Below are positions 34,764-43,965 of a stretch of 64,000 nt of DNA, in pieces (positions within the stretch are counted from its first letter, which is position 1; every line of letters starts with the position of its first letter). The DNA is from Accumulibacter phosphatis (GTDB lineage Bacteria; Pseudomonadota; Gammaproteobacteria; Burkholderiales; Rhodocyclaceae): NCBI RefSeq assembly GCF_000024165.1, contig NC_013194.1, forward strand, positions 4,588,001 to 4,652,000, written 5' to 3'. A program made the position numbers and the translations under genes. Under the pieces are notes generated by a model, which did no database searches, was not told the DNA's origin, and saw nothing but the letters and a program-made list of their open reading frames with translations.

Positions 34764-35072
34764 ATGGCGACAAAGCATCAGGATAGCTCCCTACTCGAAG
34801 CAAGACCTACGCAACTCAAACCGCCTCCGCTGTACAAGGTCCTGTTGCTGAACGACGATTTCACACCGATGGACTTCGTTATCGTGGTTCTGCAGAGGTT
34901 TTTTGGGATGGATCGAGAACACGCGACGCGAATCATGCTCAAAGTCCATACCGAAGGTCGTGGCGTCTGCGGAGTTTTCCCGCGCGACGTGGCGGCGACG
35001 AAAGTTGAACAGGTGACAACCTTCGCACGGAGCAACCAGCACCCGCTGGCGTGCGTAATGGAGGAAAACTGA
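34764..35072 (+). CDS. clpS: ATP-dependent Clp protease adaptor ClpS
   Basis: A 102-residue N-end-rule adaptor that hands substrates with destabilising N-termini to ClpA. YKVLLLNDDFTPMDFVIVVL includes the hydrophobic-pocket residues, MLKVHTEGRGVCGVFPRDVA is the other family signature, and the basic N-terminal arm (KHQDSSLLEARPTQLKPP) is the part that engages ClpA. The stop directly precedes the clpA ATG. The ATG lacks a clear ribosome site and sits about where transcription from the TAGAAT -10 box would begin. Confidence 0.96.
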   Translation: MATKHQDSSLLEARPTQLKPPPLYKVLLLNDDFTPMDFVIVVLQRFFGMDREHATRIMLKVHTEGRGVCGVFPRDVAATKVEQVTTFARSNQHPLACVMEEN

Positions 35073-37331
35073 ATGATTGCGCAGGAACTGGAAGTCAGCT
35101 TGCACATGGCATTTGTCGAGGCGCGGCAGAAACGCCATGAGTTCATCACCGTCGAACATCTCCTGCTCGCCTTGCTCGACAACCCATCGGCCGCTGAAGC
35201 GTTGCGCGCGTGCGGCGCGAACCTCGAACAACTGCGCAAGGATCTGGTGCGCTTCATCGGCGAACACACGCCAACCGTCTCCGGCGAGGACGAAATCGAC
35301 ACCCAGCCAACGCTGGGCTTCCAGCGGGTGATCCAGCGTGCCATCCTGCACGTGCAGTCGTCCGGACGGAAGGAGGTCAACGGTGCCAACGTCCTGGTCG
35401 CCATATTCGGCGAGAAGGATTCGCACGCCGTTTACTACCTGCAGAAGCAGGGCGTCACGCGCCTCGATGTGGTCAATTTCATTTCGCACGGGATCAGCAA
35501 GGTGCCGCAGAGCGCGCCTCGCAGCGAGCAGGAGGGCGAGCCCGAAAGTGACCAGCAGAGCGCTGCCGGCCCACTCGAAAGCTACACGATCAACCTCAAC
35601 GCGCTTGCCTTGCAGGGCAAGATCGACCCGCTGATCGGTCGTGACCGGGAGCTGGAACGTGTCATCCAGACACTCTGCCGGCGACGCAAGAACAATCCGC
35701 TCCTGGTTGGCGAAGCCGGCGTTGGCAAGACGGCGATTGCCGAAGGGCTGGCGCGGCGGATCGTCGAGTGCGACATCCCCGAGATTCTGGCCAAGGCCAA
35801 TGTCTACTGTCTCGACATGGGCTCGCTGCTGGCCGGTACCAAGTATCGCGGCGACTTCGAACAGCGCCTGAAGGGCGTACTCAAGCAACTGAGCGAAAAC
35901 CCGCAGGCAATCCTGTTCATCGACGAGATTCATACGCTGATTGGTGCCGGATCGGCATCCGGCGGCACGCTCGATGCGTCGAACCTGCTCAAACCGGCGC
36001 TTTCCACTGGCCAGTTGAAGTGCATCGGTGCGACCACCTACAACGAGTATCGCGGCATCTTCGAGAAGGACCACGCCTTGTCGCGGCGCTTCCAGAAGAT
36101 CGACGTGAACGAGCCGTCGAGCGCCGAAGCGATCGAAATCCTCAAGGGTCTCAAGTCGCGCTTCGAATCCCATCACGGCATCAAGTACTCGGCCGCGGCG
36201 CTGACCACGGCAGTCGAACTGTCGGTGCGCTTCATCACTGACCGCCATCTGCCGGACAAGGCGATCGATGTCATCGACGAGGCAGGTGCTGCGCAACGGA
36301 TCCTCCCCAAGTCGCGGCAGAAGAAACTGATCGGCAAGATCGACATCGAGGAAATCGTTGCCAAGATCGCGCGCATTCCCTCGACCCACGTCTCGACCGA
36401 CGACCGCACCAACCTGCGCAATCTCGATCGCGACCTGAAGGCAGTGGTCTTTGGCCAGGATGTCGCCATCGACGCGCTCGCCAGGGCGATCAAGATGGCT
36501 CGCTCCGGGCTCGGCAATCCCACCAAACCGATCGGCAGCTTCCTGTTTTCAGGCCCTACCGGCGTCGGCAAGACCGAAGTTGCCAAGCAACTGGCGTACT
36601 GCCTCGGTAACGAACTGATCCGCTTCGACATGTCGGAATACATGGAGCGTCACGCCGTGTCGCGCCTGATCGGTGCGCCGCCGGGCTACGTGGGCTTCGA
36701 CCAGGGAGGTCTGCTGACCGAGGCAGTCACCAAGAAACCGTACAGCGTCCTGTTGCTCGACGAGATTGAAAAAGCGCACCCCGACATCTACAACATCCTG
36801 CTGCAGGTCATGGATCACGGCACGCTGACCGACAACAACGGGCGCAAGGCGGACTTTCGCAACGTGGTCATCATCATGACCACCAACGCCGGGCAGGAGG
36901 CCATCCAGAAGACGACGATGGGCTTCACGCCATCGCGGCAGGCCGGCGACGAAATGGTAGAAATCAAGCGCATCTTCACTCCCGAGTTCCGTAACCGCCT
37001 CGACGCAACGATTTCCTTCAGGGCGCTTGACCACGACGTCATCCTGCGGGTGGTAGACAAGTTCCTCATGCAGCTCGAGGCGCAACTCCACGAGAAAAAG
37101 GTGGAAGCTGTGTTTACCACGGCGCTGAAGGAGCATCTCGCGGCCCGCGGCTTTGACCCGCTCCTCGGCGCTCGACCTATGGCTCGACTGATTCAGGACA
37201 CGATTCGCTCGTCACTGGCCGACGAATTGCTGTTTGGTCGGCTGGCCAACGGTGGCCACGTCACCGTCGACCTCAACGACGACAAGACCGTCAGGCTGGT
37301 CTTCGAGGAAGAACCCGAAATCGTCGCCTGA
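35073..37331 (+). CDS. clpA: ATP-dependent Clp protease ATP-binding subunit ClpA
   Basis: A 752-residue AAA+ unfoldase that works with ClpP (not in the window). An N-domain (about 1-145) binds ClpS. D1 has Walker A GEAGVGKT (213-220) and Walker B AILFIDEIHTL. D2 has Walker A GPTGVGKT (494-501), Walker B VLLLDEIEKAHPD and arginine-finger region FTPEFRNRLD. The spacing without a long coiled-coil M-domain separates it from ClpB. It starts immediately after clpS, so the adaptor and the unfoldase are made together. Confidence 0.97.
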   Translation: MIAQELEVSLHMAFVEARQKRHEFITVEHLLLALLDNPSAAEALRACGANLEQLRKDLVRFIGEHTPTVSGEDEIDTQPTLGFQRVIQRAILHVQSSGRKEVNGANVLVAIFGEKDSHAVYYLQKQGVTRLDVVNFISHGISKVPQSAPRSEQEGEPESDQQSAAGPLESYTINLNALALQGKIDPLIGRDRELERVIQTLCRRRKNNPLLVGEAGVGKTAIAEGLARRIVECDIPEILAKANVYCLDMGSLLAGTKYRGDFEQRLKGVLKQLSENPQAILFIDEIHTLIGAGSASGGTLDASNLLKPALSTGQLKCIGATTYNEYRGIFEKDHALSRRFQKIDVNEPSSAEAIEILKGLKSRFESHHGIKYSAAALTTAVELSVRFITDRHLPDKAIDVIDEAGAAQRILPKSRQKKLIGKIDIEEIVAKIARIPSTHVSTDDRTNLRNLDRDLKAVVFGQDVAIDALARAIKMARSGLGNPTKPIGSFLFSGPTGVGKTEVAKQLAYCLGNELIRFDMSEYMERHAVSRLIGAPPGYVGFDQGGLLTEAVTKKPYSVLLLDEIEKAHPDIYNILLQVMDHGTLTDNNGRKADFRNVVIIMTTNAGQEAIQKTTMGFTPSRQAGDEMVEIKRIFTPEFRNRLDATISFRALDHDVILRVVDKFLMQLEAQLHEKKVEAVFTTALKEHLAARGFDPLLGARPMARLIQDTIRSSLADELLFGRLANGGHVTVDLNDDKTVRLVFEEEPEIVA

Positions 37332-37347
37332 GGCAGCGACCATCAGC

Positions 37348-37380
37348 CGCCCTGCGGAGGAATACAGGGGCGTTTCCTTT
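37348..37380 (+). terminator. Probable terminator after clpA
   Basis: A stem of CGCCCTG (37348-37354) with CAGGGGCG (37365-37372, one bulged G) is followed by TTTCCTTT, between the clpA stop and the RraA-family gene. Confidence 0.4.
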
Positions 37381-37413
37381 ACCCCAAGACGTTGAATACA
37401 CGAGACAAGCACC

Positions 37414-37908
37414 ATGAGTTTCAAGACTCCCGACCTCCTCGACAACAACGAAGACAAGGTTCGCGATGGCAGCCTGCGCGTCGTCGCGCCCATGTTCCAG
37501 AGCTACGGCGGGCGACCCGAATTCAGCGGACAGATCGTCACACTGAAGCTGTTCGAAGACAACTCACTGGTGCGCGAACTGCTCGCCGGGAGTGGCGACG
37601 GCAAAGTGCTGCTGATCGATGGCGGCGGCTCGCTGCGCTGCGCGCTGGTCGGCGACCAGTTGGCCATTCTGGCCCACAGGAACCAGTGGGAGGGAATCGT
37701 CGTGTACGGCTGTATCCGCGACTCCGGGGACATCGGCCAGATCGACATCGGCGTCCGTGCGCTCGCCACGCACCCCCTGAAGAGTGTCAAGAAGGGGGTC
37801 GGCGAGCGCGATCTGGCCGTAAGCTTCGGCGGCGTGACGTTCAGACCGGGGGAGTGGATCTATGCTGACGGCGACGGCGTTATCGTCAGCGACCAGCCTC
37901 TGACCTGA
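37414..37908 (+). CDS. RraA-family protein (RNase E inhibitor / HMG aldolase-like)
   Basis: A 164-residue RraA-like protein. FSGQIVTLKLFEDNSLVREL, VLLIDGGGSLRCALVGDQLA and GIVVYGCIRDSGDIGQIDIGVRAL are family blocks. GDQLA with the later GCIRD provides the residues that bind substrate and metal in 4-hydroxy-4-methyl-2-oxoglutarate aldolases, while E. coli RraA instead binds and inhibits RNase E. Which role applies is not settled by sequence. It stands 82 bases after clpA, with a terminator-like hairpin between them. Confidence 0.9.
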   Translation: MSFKTPDLLDNNEDKVRDGSLRVVAPMFQSYGGRPEFSGQIVTLKLFEDNSLVRELLAGSGDGKVLLIDGGGSLRCALVGDQLAILAHRNQWEGIVVYGCIRDSGDIGQIDIGVRALATHPLKSVKKGVGERDLAVSFGGVTFRPGEWIYADGDGVIVSDQPLT

Positions 37909-37992
37909 TTCCGCTGCCGGCCGGCGGTTGCCGGCGGGACCGACACGCTGTAGCGCTTGCGGCCTTGAAGTTGCCTTTATCGGAGAACGATT

Positions 37993-38499
37993 GTGAACGC
38001 TGCCATTGACCTGCTCAGAGCCATACGAACAGGCCGCCTTCAAGATGTCCGGGCGGTACTTGATGCCGGCACTTCAGTCGAGATCGACGACGGTCGCGGC
38101 GACCCTGGCCTGCCGCTTGGCGTCGCCTGCTTCATGGGCTACGCCGACATCGTCCGCGAATTGGTAAGTCGCGGCGCCAAGGTCAACCTGCCGGACAACT
38201 CGCAAGCGACGTCCCCATTGTCCATGGCTGTTCGCGGCAGCCGCAACGAAGTCGTCAAGGTTCTCATCGAGCTTGGTGCAGACATCCCGGCTGGCATGAA
38301 GACCGGGCTGACGGAGCAGGAGATCATGATCGCCCGCTGGAAAGGGCAGCGTTACGGCGCGAGCACGTCTGCGCATGCCGAGCGCAGCGCCGAGGCGCCG
38401 CTGTTCGAGGAAATCGAGATGACCCGCTGCTATGGAACCGACACTGCCGTCCTTGACGCGGACATGATTCGGGCAGCGCGCGAAATGGACAAGAAGTAA
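37993..38499 (+). CDS. Ankyrin-repeat protein
   Basis: A 168-residue soluble protein with about three ankyrin units: DLLRAIRTGRLQDVRAVLDAG, LGVACFMGYADIVRELVSRGAKVN and LSMAVRGSRNEVVKVLIELGADI. A charged C-terminal tail of about 65 residues has no recognised domain. Ankyrin proteins mediate protein-protein contacts; the partner is unknown. It starts at GTG 37993 with GGAGA six bases upstream. No signal peptide is present. Only 18 bases separate its stop from that of the convergent holin-muramidase gene. Confidence 0.8.
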   Translation: MNAAIDLLRAIRTGRLQDVRAVLDAGTSVEIDDGRGDPGLPLGVACFMGYADIVRELVSRGAKVNLPDNSQATSPLSMAVRGSRNEVVKVLIELGADIPAGMKTGLTEQEIMIARWKGQRYGASTSAHAERSAEAPLFEEIEMTRCYGTDTAVLDADMIRAAREMDKK

Positions 38500-38517
38500 C
38501 AGTAACGCAAGCGCCGC

Positions 38518-39732
38518 TCAGCCCGACATCGCCCTCGCCAGAGCACTGACCTGCTGCGTCCGATTGGTCCAACCGACGCCGAAGGCATCGAAGTTATCGA
38601 GCGACCGATAGTAGGCGAGCCTTTCGTCCGCCATCTCGGCAATCATCGCCAGCGGATCGGCGGCCATCACCGCCGCCAGCGTCTTGGGTCCGACCGAGCC
38701 ATCGTCGGTCACCCCGGCTGCCCGCTGCAACAGCTTCACCGACCGGCGCGAGCCGGCATTGACGCCGAAGTCGAAAACCATCAGGTCGATCCCTGCGGGC
38801 AAATCCCCACAGCGCATCGGCAGCCAGTAGTTGGCGCGGTAGATTTCGGCCGCCTCCCGACGGGTGAGCGCCTTGAGATCGGCAAGCAACTTGTCCCTGT
38901 CGGCAGCGGTGAGTTCGTCGAGTTTCAGCCCCTGCCAGTCGGCGAGGGTACGCAGCGTGATGCCCAGATTGGTGGCGCCGCCGCGATCGCGCGGGTGGTC
39001 ACTGAAGCCCCCTTCGCTATCGAGAACCACTGCCAAGCACTTGTCGAACTTCGCGTCGCCGGTCGGCGCCGCCGGCGCGGCCTGCTTTGCCGTCCCCGCC
39101 GCGGCAATCGCCTGCACGGCACGCTCGGTCCGATCCGCCGTCGACGCCGTCAGGTTGAGCGCAGCTTCCTGGAGTGAGCGATTGGTCGCATCCTTGTCGC
39201 GCGACCCCTGCGAAGACCCAAGCCAGAAATTCACGACCGTGGCAAAGGCCGCGGCCAGCGCACCAACGGTGATGTTGATGACGTTGGCGACCGTCGGATT
39301 GTCCCTGAGGTCCGTATGGATCAAGACGATCAGGAAGATGAAGAAGCCAGCGGTGACGATTGCCGAGACCAGCGGCGCGCCCCAGGCGATGGCGCTGCCG
39401 GACTTGACGAGGTCCACCATCGTACTGCGCGCGCCCTGCGTATTCTCCAGCGCCTTCTGGATCGCCGCGAGCTCGGCCTGCCGCTGCTGCTCGGCCGCCA
39501 GGTCCATCGCTTTCTGCGTCTCCAGCGCGATTTCGGCAAGACGCACGCGCAACTGCGCCGCCAGCGCCGGGTCGGCGGCCAGCTTGCGCTGCGCCTCGGC
39601 CGCATCGGGAGTTCCGGTGACTTCCTGCACGACGTTCGCCACCGTAGTGGCGACCGCGCCGGCCTTGTCGCCGGCAATCATCTTGATGAGTTCGGGAACG
39701 ATGGAGAGAGCCAGTGGAATCAGCGGCAGCAT
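38518..39732 (-). CDS. Holin-like three-helix region fused to a GH108 muramidase with peptidoglycan-binding tail
   Basis: A 404-residue protein. An N-terminal hydrophobic stretch (1-20), a charged Gln/Ala-rich helical region (40-110), TM helices at about 112-140 and 147-172, and a VVNFWLGSSQGSRDK border resemble phage or GTA holins. After an Ala-rich linker (about 185-225) comes a GH108 N-acetylmuramidase domain: DSEGGFSDHPRDRGGATNLGIT, with Glu240 as the expected catalytic acid, and IYRANYWLPMRCGDLPAG. The final ~75 residues (VFDFGVNAGSRRSVKLLQRAAG, DDGSVGPKTLAAV) match the associated peptidoglycan-binding domain. GGAGGA lies 8 bases before ATG 39732. No other phage gene is nearby. It may be a cell-wall release or secretion device; that role is inference. 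Confidence 0.8.
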   Translation of the reverse strand: MLPLIPLALSIVPELIKMIAGDKAGAVATTVANVVQEVTGTPDAAEAQRKLAADPALAAQLRVRLAEIALETQKAMDLAAEQQRQAELAAIQKALENTQGARSTMVDLVKSGSAIAWGAPLVSAIVTAGFFIFLIVLIHTDLRDNPTVANVINITVGALAAAFATVVNFWLGSSQGSRDKDATNRSLQEAALNLTASTADRTERAVQAIAAAGTAKQAAPAAPTGDAKFDKCLAVVLDSEGGFSDHPRDRGGATNLGITLRTLADWQGLKLDELTAADRDKLLADLKALTRREAAEIYRANYWLPMRCGDLPAGIDLMVFDFGVNAGSRRSVKLLQRAAGVTDDGSVGPKTLAAVMAADPLAMIAEMADERLAYYRSLDNFDAFGVGWTNRTQQVSALARAMSG

Positions 39733-39849
39733 GGACGTTCCTCCAGAAGAGAAAGCACAGGAAACTCAACAGCGCCGATTTCAGTATATGTCGCGCCATC
39801 AAGCACCGTCAATCGAAGGTCTACCGCTGCCGATCGGTCGCCGCACCCT

Positions 39850-41865
39850 TCACTTCAGGATGCCGAGAAGATTCGAGAAGCCGTCAGTCCACTCGCTGAA
39901 CCCGGGGCGGGGTACGAGCCTCTCGGCACTTCTCATCTCCTCCGGCAGCCTCGCCAGGCCCTCGGGTGTCACGACCAGCACCCAGACCGAGTACAGGCAG
40001 AAGCGGTCGCCCGGATCCGGTCTGGCTTCGATGATCAGCGCGGTCCGACCGAGCCGATGGGCCGCCGCGGCGACCACCGGTCGAAGATCGAGATAGCGGT
40101 TGCTGATGTTGACAGCAAGCACACCGTCGCGTTTCAGGTGGCGGAAATAGCCCTCCATCGCTTCGATGGTCAACAGGTGGGTGGGGACGGAATCCCCGGA
40201 AAAGGCATCCATCACCAGCAGGTCGAAGTTCTGGGTTGGCTCGCGCTCGAGCATCAGACGGGCATCGCCGAGTACCGAAACGATCCGCGCGGCACTGTCG
40301 GCGAGGTAGGTGAACTCGCTGCGCGCCAGATCGAGCACCTGCTCGTTGATCTCGTAGATGCGCATTTCGTCCCCACTGCGGCCATAGCTGGCAAGCGTTC
40401 CGACTCCCAGGCCGAGGACGCCGATCTTCAGGGGCTGATCGCCGGCCAGGCCAAGAAATGTCTGGCCGATGCCCGACAGCTCACAGAAATACGCGGTCGG
40501 TCGCCGGCGCAACGCCGGCGAAAGGAACTGTTCACCGTGATAGATGACGCCGTGCACCATCTTGCGCTTGACGCCCAAGTCGCCGTCGCTGACGTCGATG
40601 ACGCGCAACTGGCCGTAGAAGTTGCGCAAGACGCGTCGGTACTCCTTGACGTAATCGACCGAGATATCGCCGAGACGATAGCCGTAGACCAGCAGCGCCG
40701 CCAGAAGCAGCCACCGCCACCGCGACTGCAGGTCGCGCCAGAGAACGACGATCACCAGCGCCGCGCACAGAAACAGGCCGATCGGGAGTTCGAAATAGGC
40801 GTTGAAGATCGCCGGGGCGAGCAGGCCGACGAAGGTTCCACCCAAGGCTCCGCCTATCGAGAGCATCAGGTAGAACAAGGTCAGACGGCGTACGGCCGGT
40901 CTCCTGCGGACCAGTTCGCCGTGGCAGACCATGCAGAAGACGAACAGCGACAGCGCCAGCAGAGCGACCAGAATCGGCACCGGCAGGCTGCTGCCCGTGA
41001 GTACCCTATCGACGGCCAGGAAGGCAAGCGGCAGGGCCAGCAGGAACCCTGGCCGGTAGTAATAGCGTGGGGCGTCGAAACAGAGGATGAAACTCAGCAG
41101 ATAGATGCTGAGCGGCAGCACCCACAGGAAAGGCACGGGGGCGATATCCTGCGTCAACTGGCGGGTCATGGCCAGCAAGAGGATCGAAGCGGTCATCGCC
41201 AGGCCAACCCAGAGCAGACACTCACCCCACGCCGGAGGTGGCGCCGGCTCGTCGCTGGTGGTTGTCGGCCGGATCTCCTCTCTGGCTGCCCGCTGCCACG
41301 ACAACCAGGTGCTGGCGAGGCACACGAGCACGAACACGACGTAGGCGGCCGACCAACCCAGCGCCTGATCGCGCACCGGAAAATACGGCTCGACGAGTAC
41401 CGGGTAGCTCAGCAGGGCGAGCATGGACGCGAGGTTCGACAGGGCATACAGCCGGTACGGCATGACCGTCGCGAACGAGCGTGCGTACCACGCCTGCATC
41501 AGCGGCCCGGTGGTCGAGAGCAGCAGATAGGGCATACCGACGGCCGCGGCAAGGACGACGAGAACGCCCCAGGTCGGGCTTTCCAGAGTCGCCGCCCAAG
41601 TCGGGTTGGCAACTACCGGCAGGGTGGCCAGACTCAGCACCAACAGGGCGGCATGCAGCAGGTTCTGGCGCCGCGGCGACAAGGACTCGTGCAACAGGTG
41701 AACGTATAGATAGCCGAGCAGCAACTCGGCCTGGAAGAAGACCAGGCAGACGCTCCAGACCGACGAGGCGCCGCCGAACCACGGCAGGATCATCTTGGCG
41801 ATGATCGGCTGAATCTGGAAGAGCAGAAAGGCCGACAGGAAAACGGTAGTGGCAAAGCGGATCAT
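39850..41865 (-). CDS. Fused MFS-like membrane / spermidine-synthase-like protein, copy 2
   Basis: A 671-residue protein. The first ~400 residues hold many helices in two blocks (VFLSAFLLFQIQPIIAKMILPWFGG opens the first; LLWVGLAMTASILLLAMTRQLTQ the second). The last ~230 form a Rossmann-like spermidine-synthase fold (IGVLGLGVGTLASYG, YEINEQVLDLA, FDLLVMDAFSGDSVPTHLLT). Family members are annotated fused MFS/spermidine synthase; their substrate is unproven, and the usual aminopropyl-acceptor residues cannot be verified here. It is almost the same as the upstream gene, has equal length, and begins 9 bases after it, so the pair arose by tandem duplication. Confidence 0.85.
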   Translation of the reverse strand: MIRFATTVFLSAFLLFQIQPIIAKMILPWFGGASSVWSVCLVFFQAELLLGYLYVHLLHESLSPRRQNLLHAALLVLSLATLPVVANPTWAATLESPTWGVLVVLAAAVGMPYLLLSTTGPLMQAWYARSFATVMPYRLYALSNLASMLALLSYPVLVEPYFPVRDQALGWSAAYVVFVLVCLASTWLSWQRAAREEIRPTTTSDEPAPPPAWGECLLWVGLAMTASILLLAMTRQLTQDIAPVPFLWVLPLSIYLLSFILCFDAPRYYYRPGFLLALPLAFLAVDRVLTGSSLPVPILVALLALSLFVFCMVCHGELVRRRPAVRRLTLFYLMLSIGGALGGTFVGLLAPAIFNAYFELPIGLFLCAALVIVVLWRDLQSRWRWLLLAALLVYGYRLGDISVDYVKEYRRVLRNFYGQLRVIDVSDGDLGVKRKMVHGVIYHGEQFLSPALRRRPTAYFCELSGIGQTFLGLAGDQPLKIGVLGLGVGTLASYGRSGDEMRIYEINEQVLDLARSEFTYLADSAARIVSVLGDARLMLEREPTQNFDLLVMDAFSGDSVPTHLLTIEAMEGYFRHLKRDGVLAVNISNRYLDLRPVVAAAAHRLGRTALIIEARPDPGDRFCLYSVWVLVVTPEGLARLPEEMRSAERLVPRPGFSEWTDGFSNLLGILK

Positions 41866-41874
41866 CGGGACGGC

Positions 41875-43890
41875 CTACTTCAAAATGTTCAACAGATTGG
41901 AGAAATCATCGGTCCACACCTTGAAGCCGGGCCGCGGAAGGAGCGGCTCGACCTTCGTCATCGCCTTCGCCAGTTGCGCCGCTCGCTCGGGCTGGGCAAG
42001 CAGAACCCACACCGAGTGGCGGCAGAAGCGATCGCCGTCATCCGGGTCCAGATCGACAATCAGGGCAGTCCTGCCCAGTTGTGCGGCGGCACCGGCGACC
42101 ACAGGTCGCAGATCGAGGTACCGATTGGTAACATGTATCGCCAGCACACCGTCGTCCTTCAGTTGCCGCAGGTAGGCCTGCATGGCTTCGAGGGTGAGCA
42201 GATGGGTCGGGATCGAATCGCCGGAAAAGGCGTCGATGGCCAACAGATCGTAGTTCTGTGCGGGCTCGCGCTCGAGCATCAGACGACCATCACCGAGCAC
42301 CGGGACGATCCGCGCCGCGCTGTCGGCGAGGTAGGTGAAGTCCTCGCGCGCCAGGTCGAGGACCTGCTCGTTGATCTCGTAGATACGCATTTCATCACCG
42401 CGTCGACCATAGGTGGCCAGCGTGCCGGCGCCCAGGCCAAGAATGCCGATCTTCCGAGGCTGCTCGCCGGCAAGGCTGCGAATTGCCTGACCGATTCCCG
42501 ACAGCTCGCAATAGTAGGCCGTCGGCCGTCGGCGGTGCTCGACCGCCAGGAACTGTTCGCCATGGTTGATCCGGCCGTGGTAGATCGCCCGCCTGACGCC
42601 CAGTCCTTCGTAAGTGACGTCGGAGACACGCAGCTGGCCGTAGAAGTTGCGCAGAACGCGTCGGTAATCGGCGACGTAATCGACCGAGATCCCGCCCAGA
42701 CGGATGCCGTAGGCGAGCAGGGCGAGAAGCGCCAACCAGCGCCACATCGGCTTGAGCTCACGCCAGAGAACGATGATCACCAGTGCGCCGCAGAGAAACA
42801 GGCCAATCGGCAACTCGAAATAGGCGTTGAACAGCGCTGGAGCGAGAAGCCCGACGAAGGAGCCGCCGAGAGCACCGCCGATCGAAAGCATCAGATAGAA
42901 CAGCGTCAAGTGACGGACCGGCGGCCGGCGCCTGACCAGTTCACCGTGGCAGACCATGCAGAAGACGAACAAGGAGACCGACAGCAGCGCGACCAGAGCC
43001 GGCACCGACATGCCGCGGTTGTCGACCACTTGGTCGAGAGCCACGAAGGCGACCGGCAGCGCACACAGGAATCCCGGCCGATAGTAGTAGCGCGGCGCGT
43101 CGAAACAGAGAATGAAGCTCAGGAGGTAGATGCTGAGCGGCAGCACCCACAGGAATGGCACTGGCGCGACGTCCTGCGTCAGATGCCGGGTGATGGCCAG
43201 CAGCAGGATCGATGCGGTCATCGCCAGACCCACCCAGAGCAGACACTCTCGCCAGGGAGGACGAGGCGTCGACTCAGGGGGGCTCGCCGTCCTTTCGCGC
43301 TCGCTCGCCACACCCTGCCATGACTGCCAGGCACTGCCCAGACAGGCGACAACGAACAAAGCATAGCCGACCGACCAGATCAAGCCCTGATAGCGAACGG
43401 GAAAATACGGTTCGACGAGCACCGGATAGCTCAGCAGCGCGACCATGGATGCCAGGTTCGAGAGAGCGTACAAGCGGTAGGGCATCAAGCTGTTGAACGA
43501 CCGCGCATACCAGGCCTGCATCAGCGGCCCGGTGGTCGACAGCAACAGATACGGCATGCCGACTGTGGCGGCGAGCACGATCAGGACGTTCCAGGTGGGA
43601 TTCTCGAACCCGGACCCCTGCGCCGCCGGACTGGCGATCACCGGCAGCGTCGCCAGACTCAGCAGCAGCAGTGCGCCATGCACAAGGTTCTGACGCCGCG
43701 GCGAAAGTGACTCGTGCAGCAGATGTACATAAAGATAACCGAGCAGGAGTTCGGCCTGAAAGAAAACCAGGCAGATGCTCCACACCGACGAGGAGCCACC
43801 GAACCACGGCAGGATCATCTTGGCGACGATCGGCTGGATCTGGAACAGCAGAAAGGCTGACAGGAAGACGGTAACGGCGAAGCTGAGCAT
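41875..43890 (-). CDS. Fused MFS-like membrane / spermidine-synthase-like protein, copy 1
   Basis: A 671-residue paralog of the next gene downstream, with the same architecture: a membrane half (VFLSAFLLFQIQPIVAKMILPW; LLWVGLAMTASILLLAITRHL) and a C-terminal synthase-like domain (IGILGLGAGTLATYG, YEINEQVLDLA, YDLLAIDAFSGDSIPTHLLT). The two differ mainly by conservative changes, more in the loop before the second membrane block and in the C-terminal third. Keeping both copies full-length suggests selection or a recent event. It starts 75 bases from the stop of the MscS-like gene upstream, so the four minus-strand genes from mscS-like on may share transcription. Confidence 0.85.
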   Translation of the reverse strand: MLSFAVTVFLSAFLLFQIQPIVAKMILPWFGGSSSVWSICLVFFQAELLLGYLYVHLLHESLSPRRQNLVHGALLLLSLATLPVIASPAAQGSGFENPTWNVLIVLAATVGMPYLLLSTTGPLMQAWYARSFNSLMPYRLYALSNLASMVALLSYPVLVEPYFPVRYQGLIWSVGYALFVVACLGSAWQSWQGVASERERTASPPESTPRPPWRECLLWVGLAMTASILLLAITRHLTQDVAPVPFLWVLPLSIYLLSFILCFDAPRYYYRPGFLCALPVAFVALDQVVDNRGMSVPALVALLSVSLFVFCMVCHGELVRRRPPVRHLTLFYLMLSIGGALGGSFVGLLAPALFNAYFELPIGLFLCGALVIIVLWRELKPMWRWLALLALLAYGIRLGGISVDYVADYRRVLRNFYGQLRVSDVTYEGLGVRRAIYHGRINHGEQFLAVEHRRRPTAYYCELSGIGQAIRSLAGEQPRKIGILGLGAGTLATYGRRGDEMRIYEINEQVLDLAREDFTYLADSAARIVPVLGDGRLMLEREPAQNYDLLAIDAFSGDSIPTHLLTLEAMQAYLRQLKDDGVLAIHVTNRYLDLRPVVAGAAAQLGRTALIVDLDPDDGDRFCRHSVWVLLAQPERAAQLAKAMTKVEPLLPRPGFKVWTDDFSNLLNILK

Positions 43891-43965
43891 CGGAAAATCC
43901 TGGGAAGGCGCGCAGCGGCAGGAGTCCGCGGAGCCCGGGAAAGGGTCCGCGGTGCGGCGTGGGTC

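Noticed and set aside
38518..39732. Prophage or gene-transfer-agent locus around the holin-muramidase gene
   Set aside because: No capsid, portal, terminase, tail, integrase or att-like repeats in the neighbouring genes.
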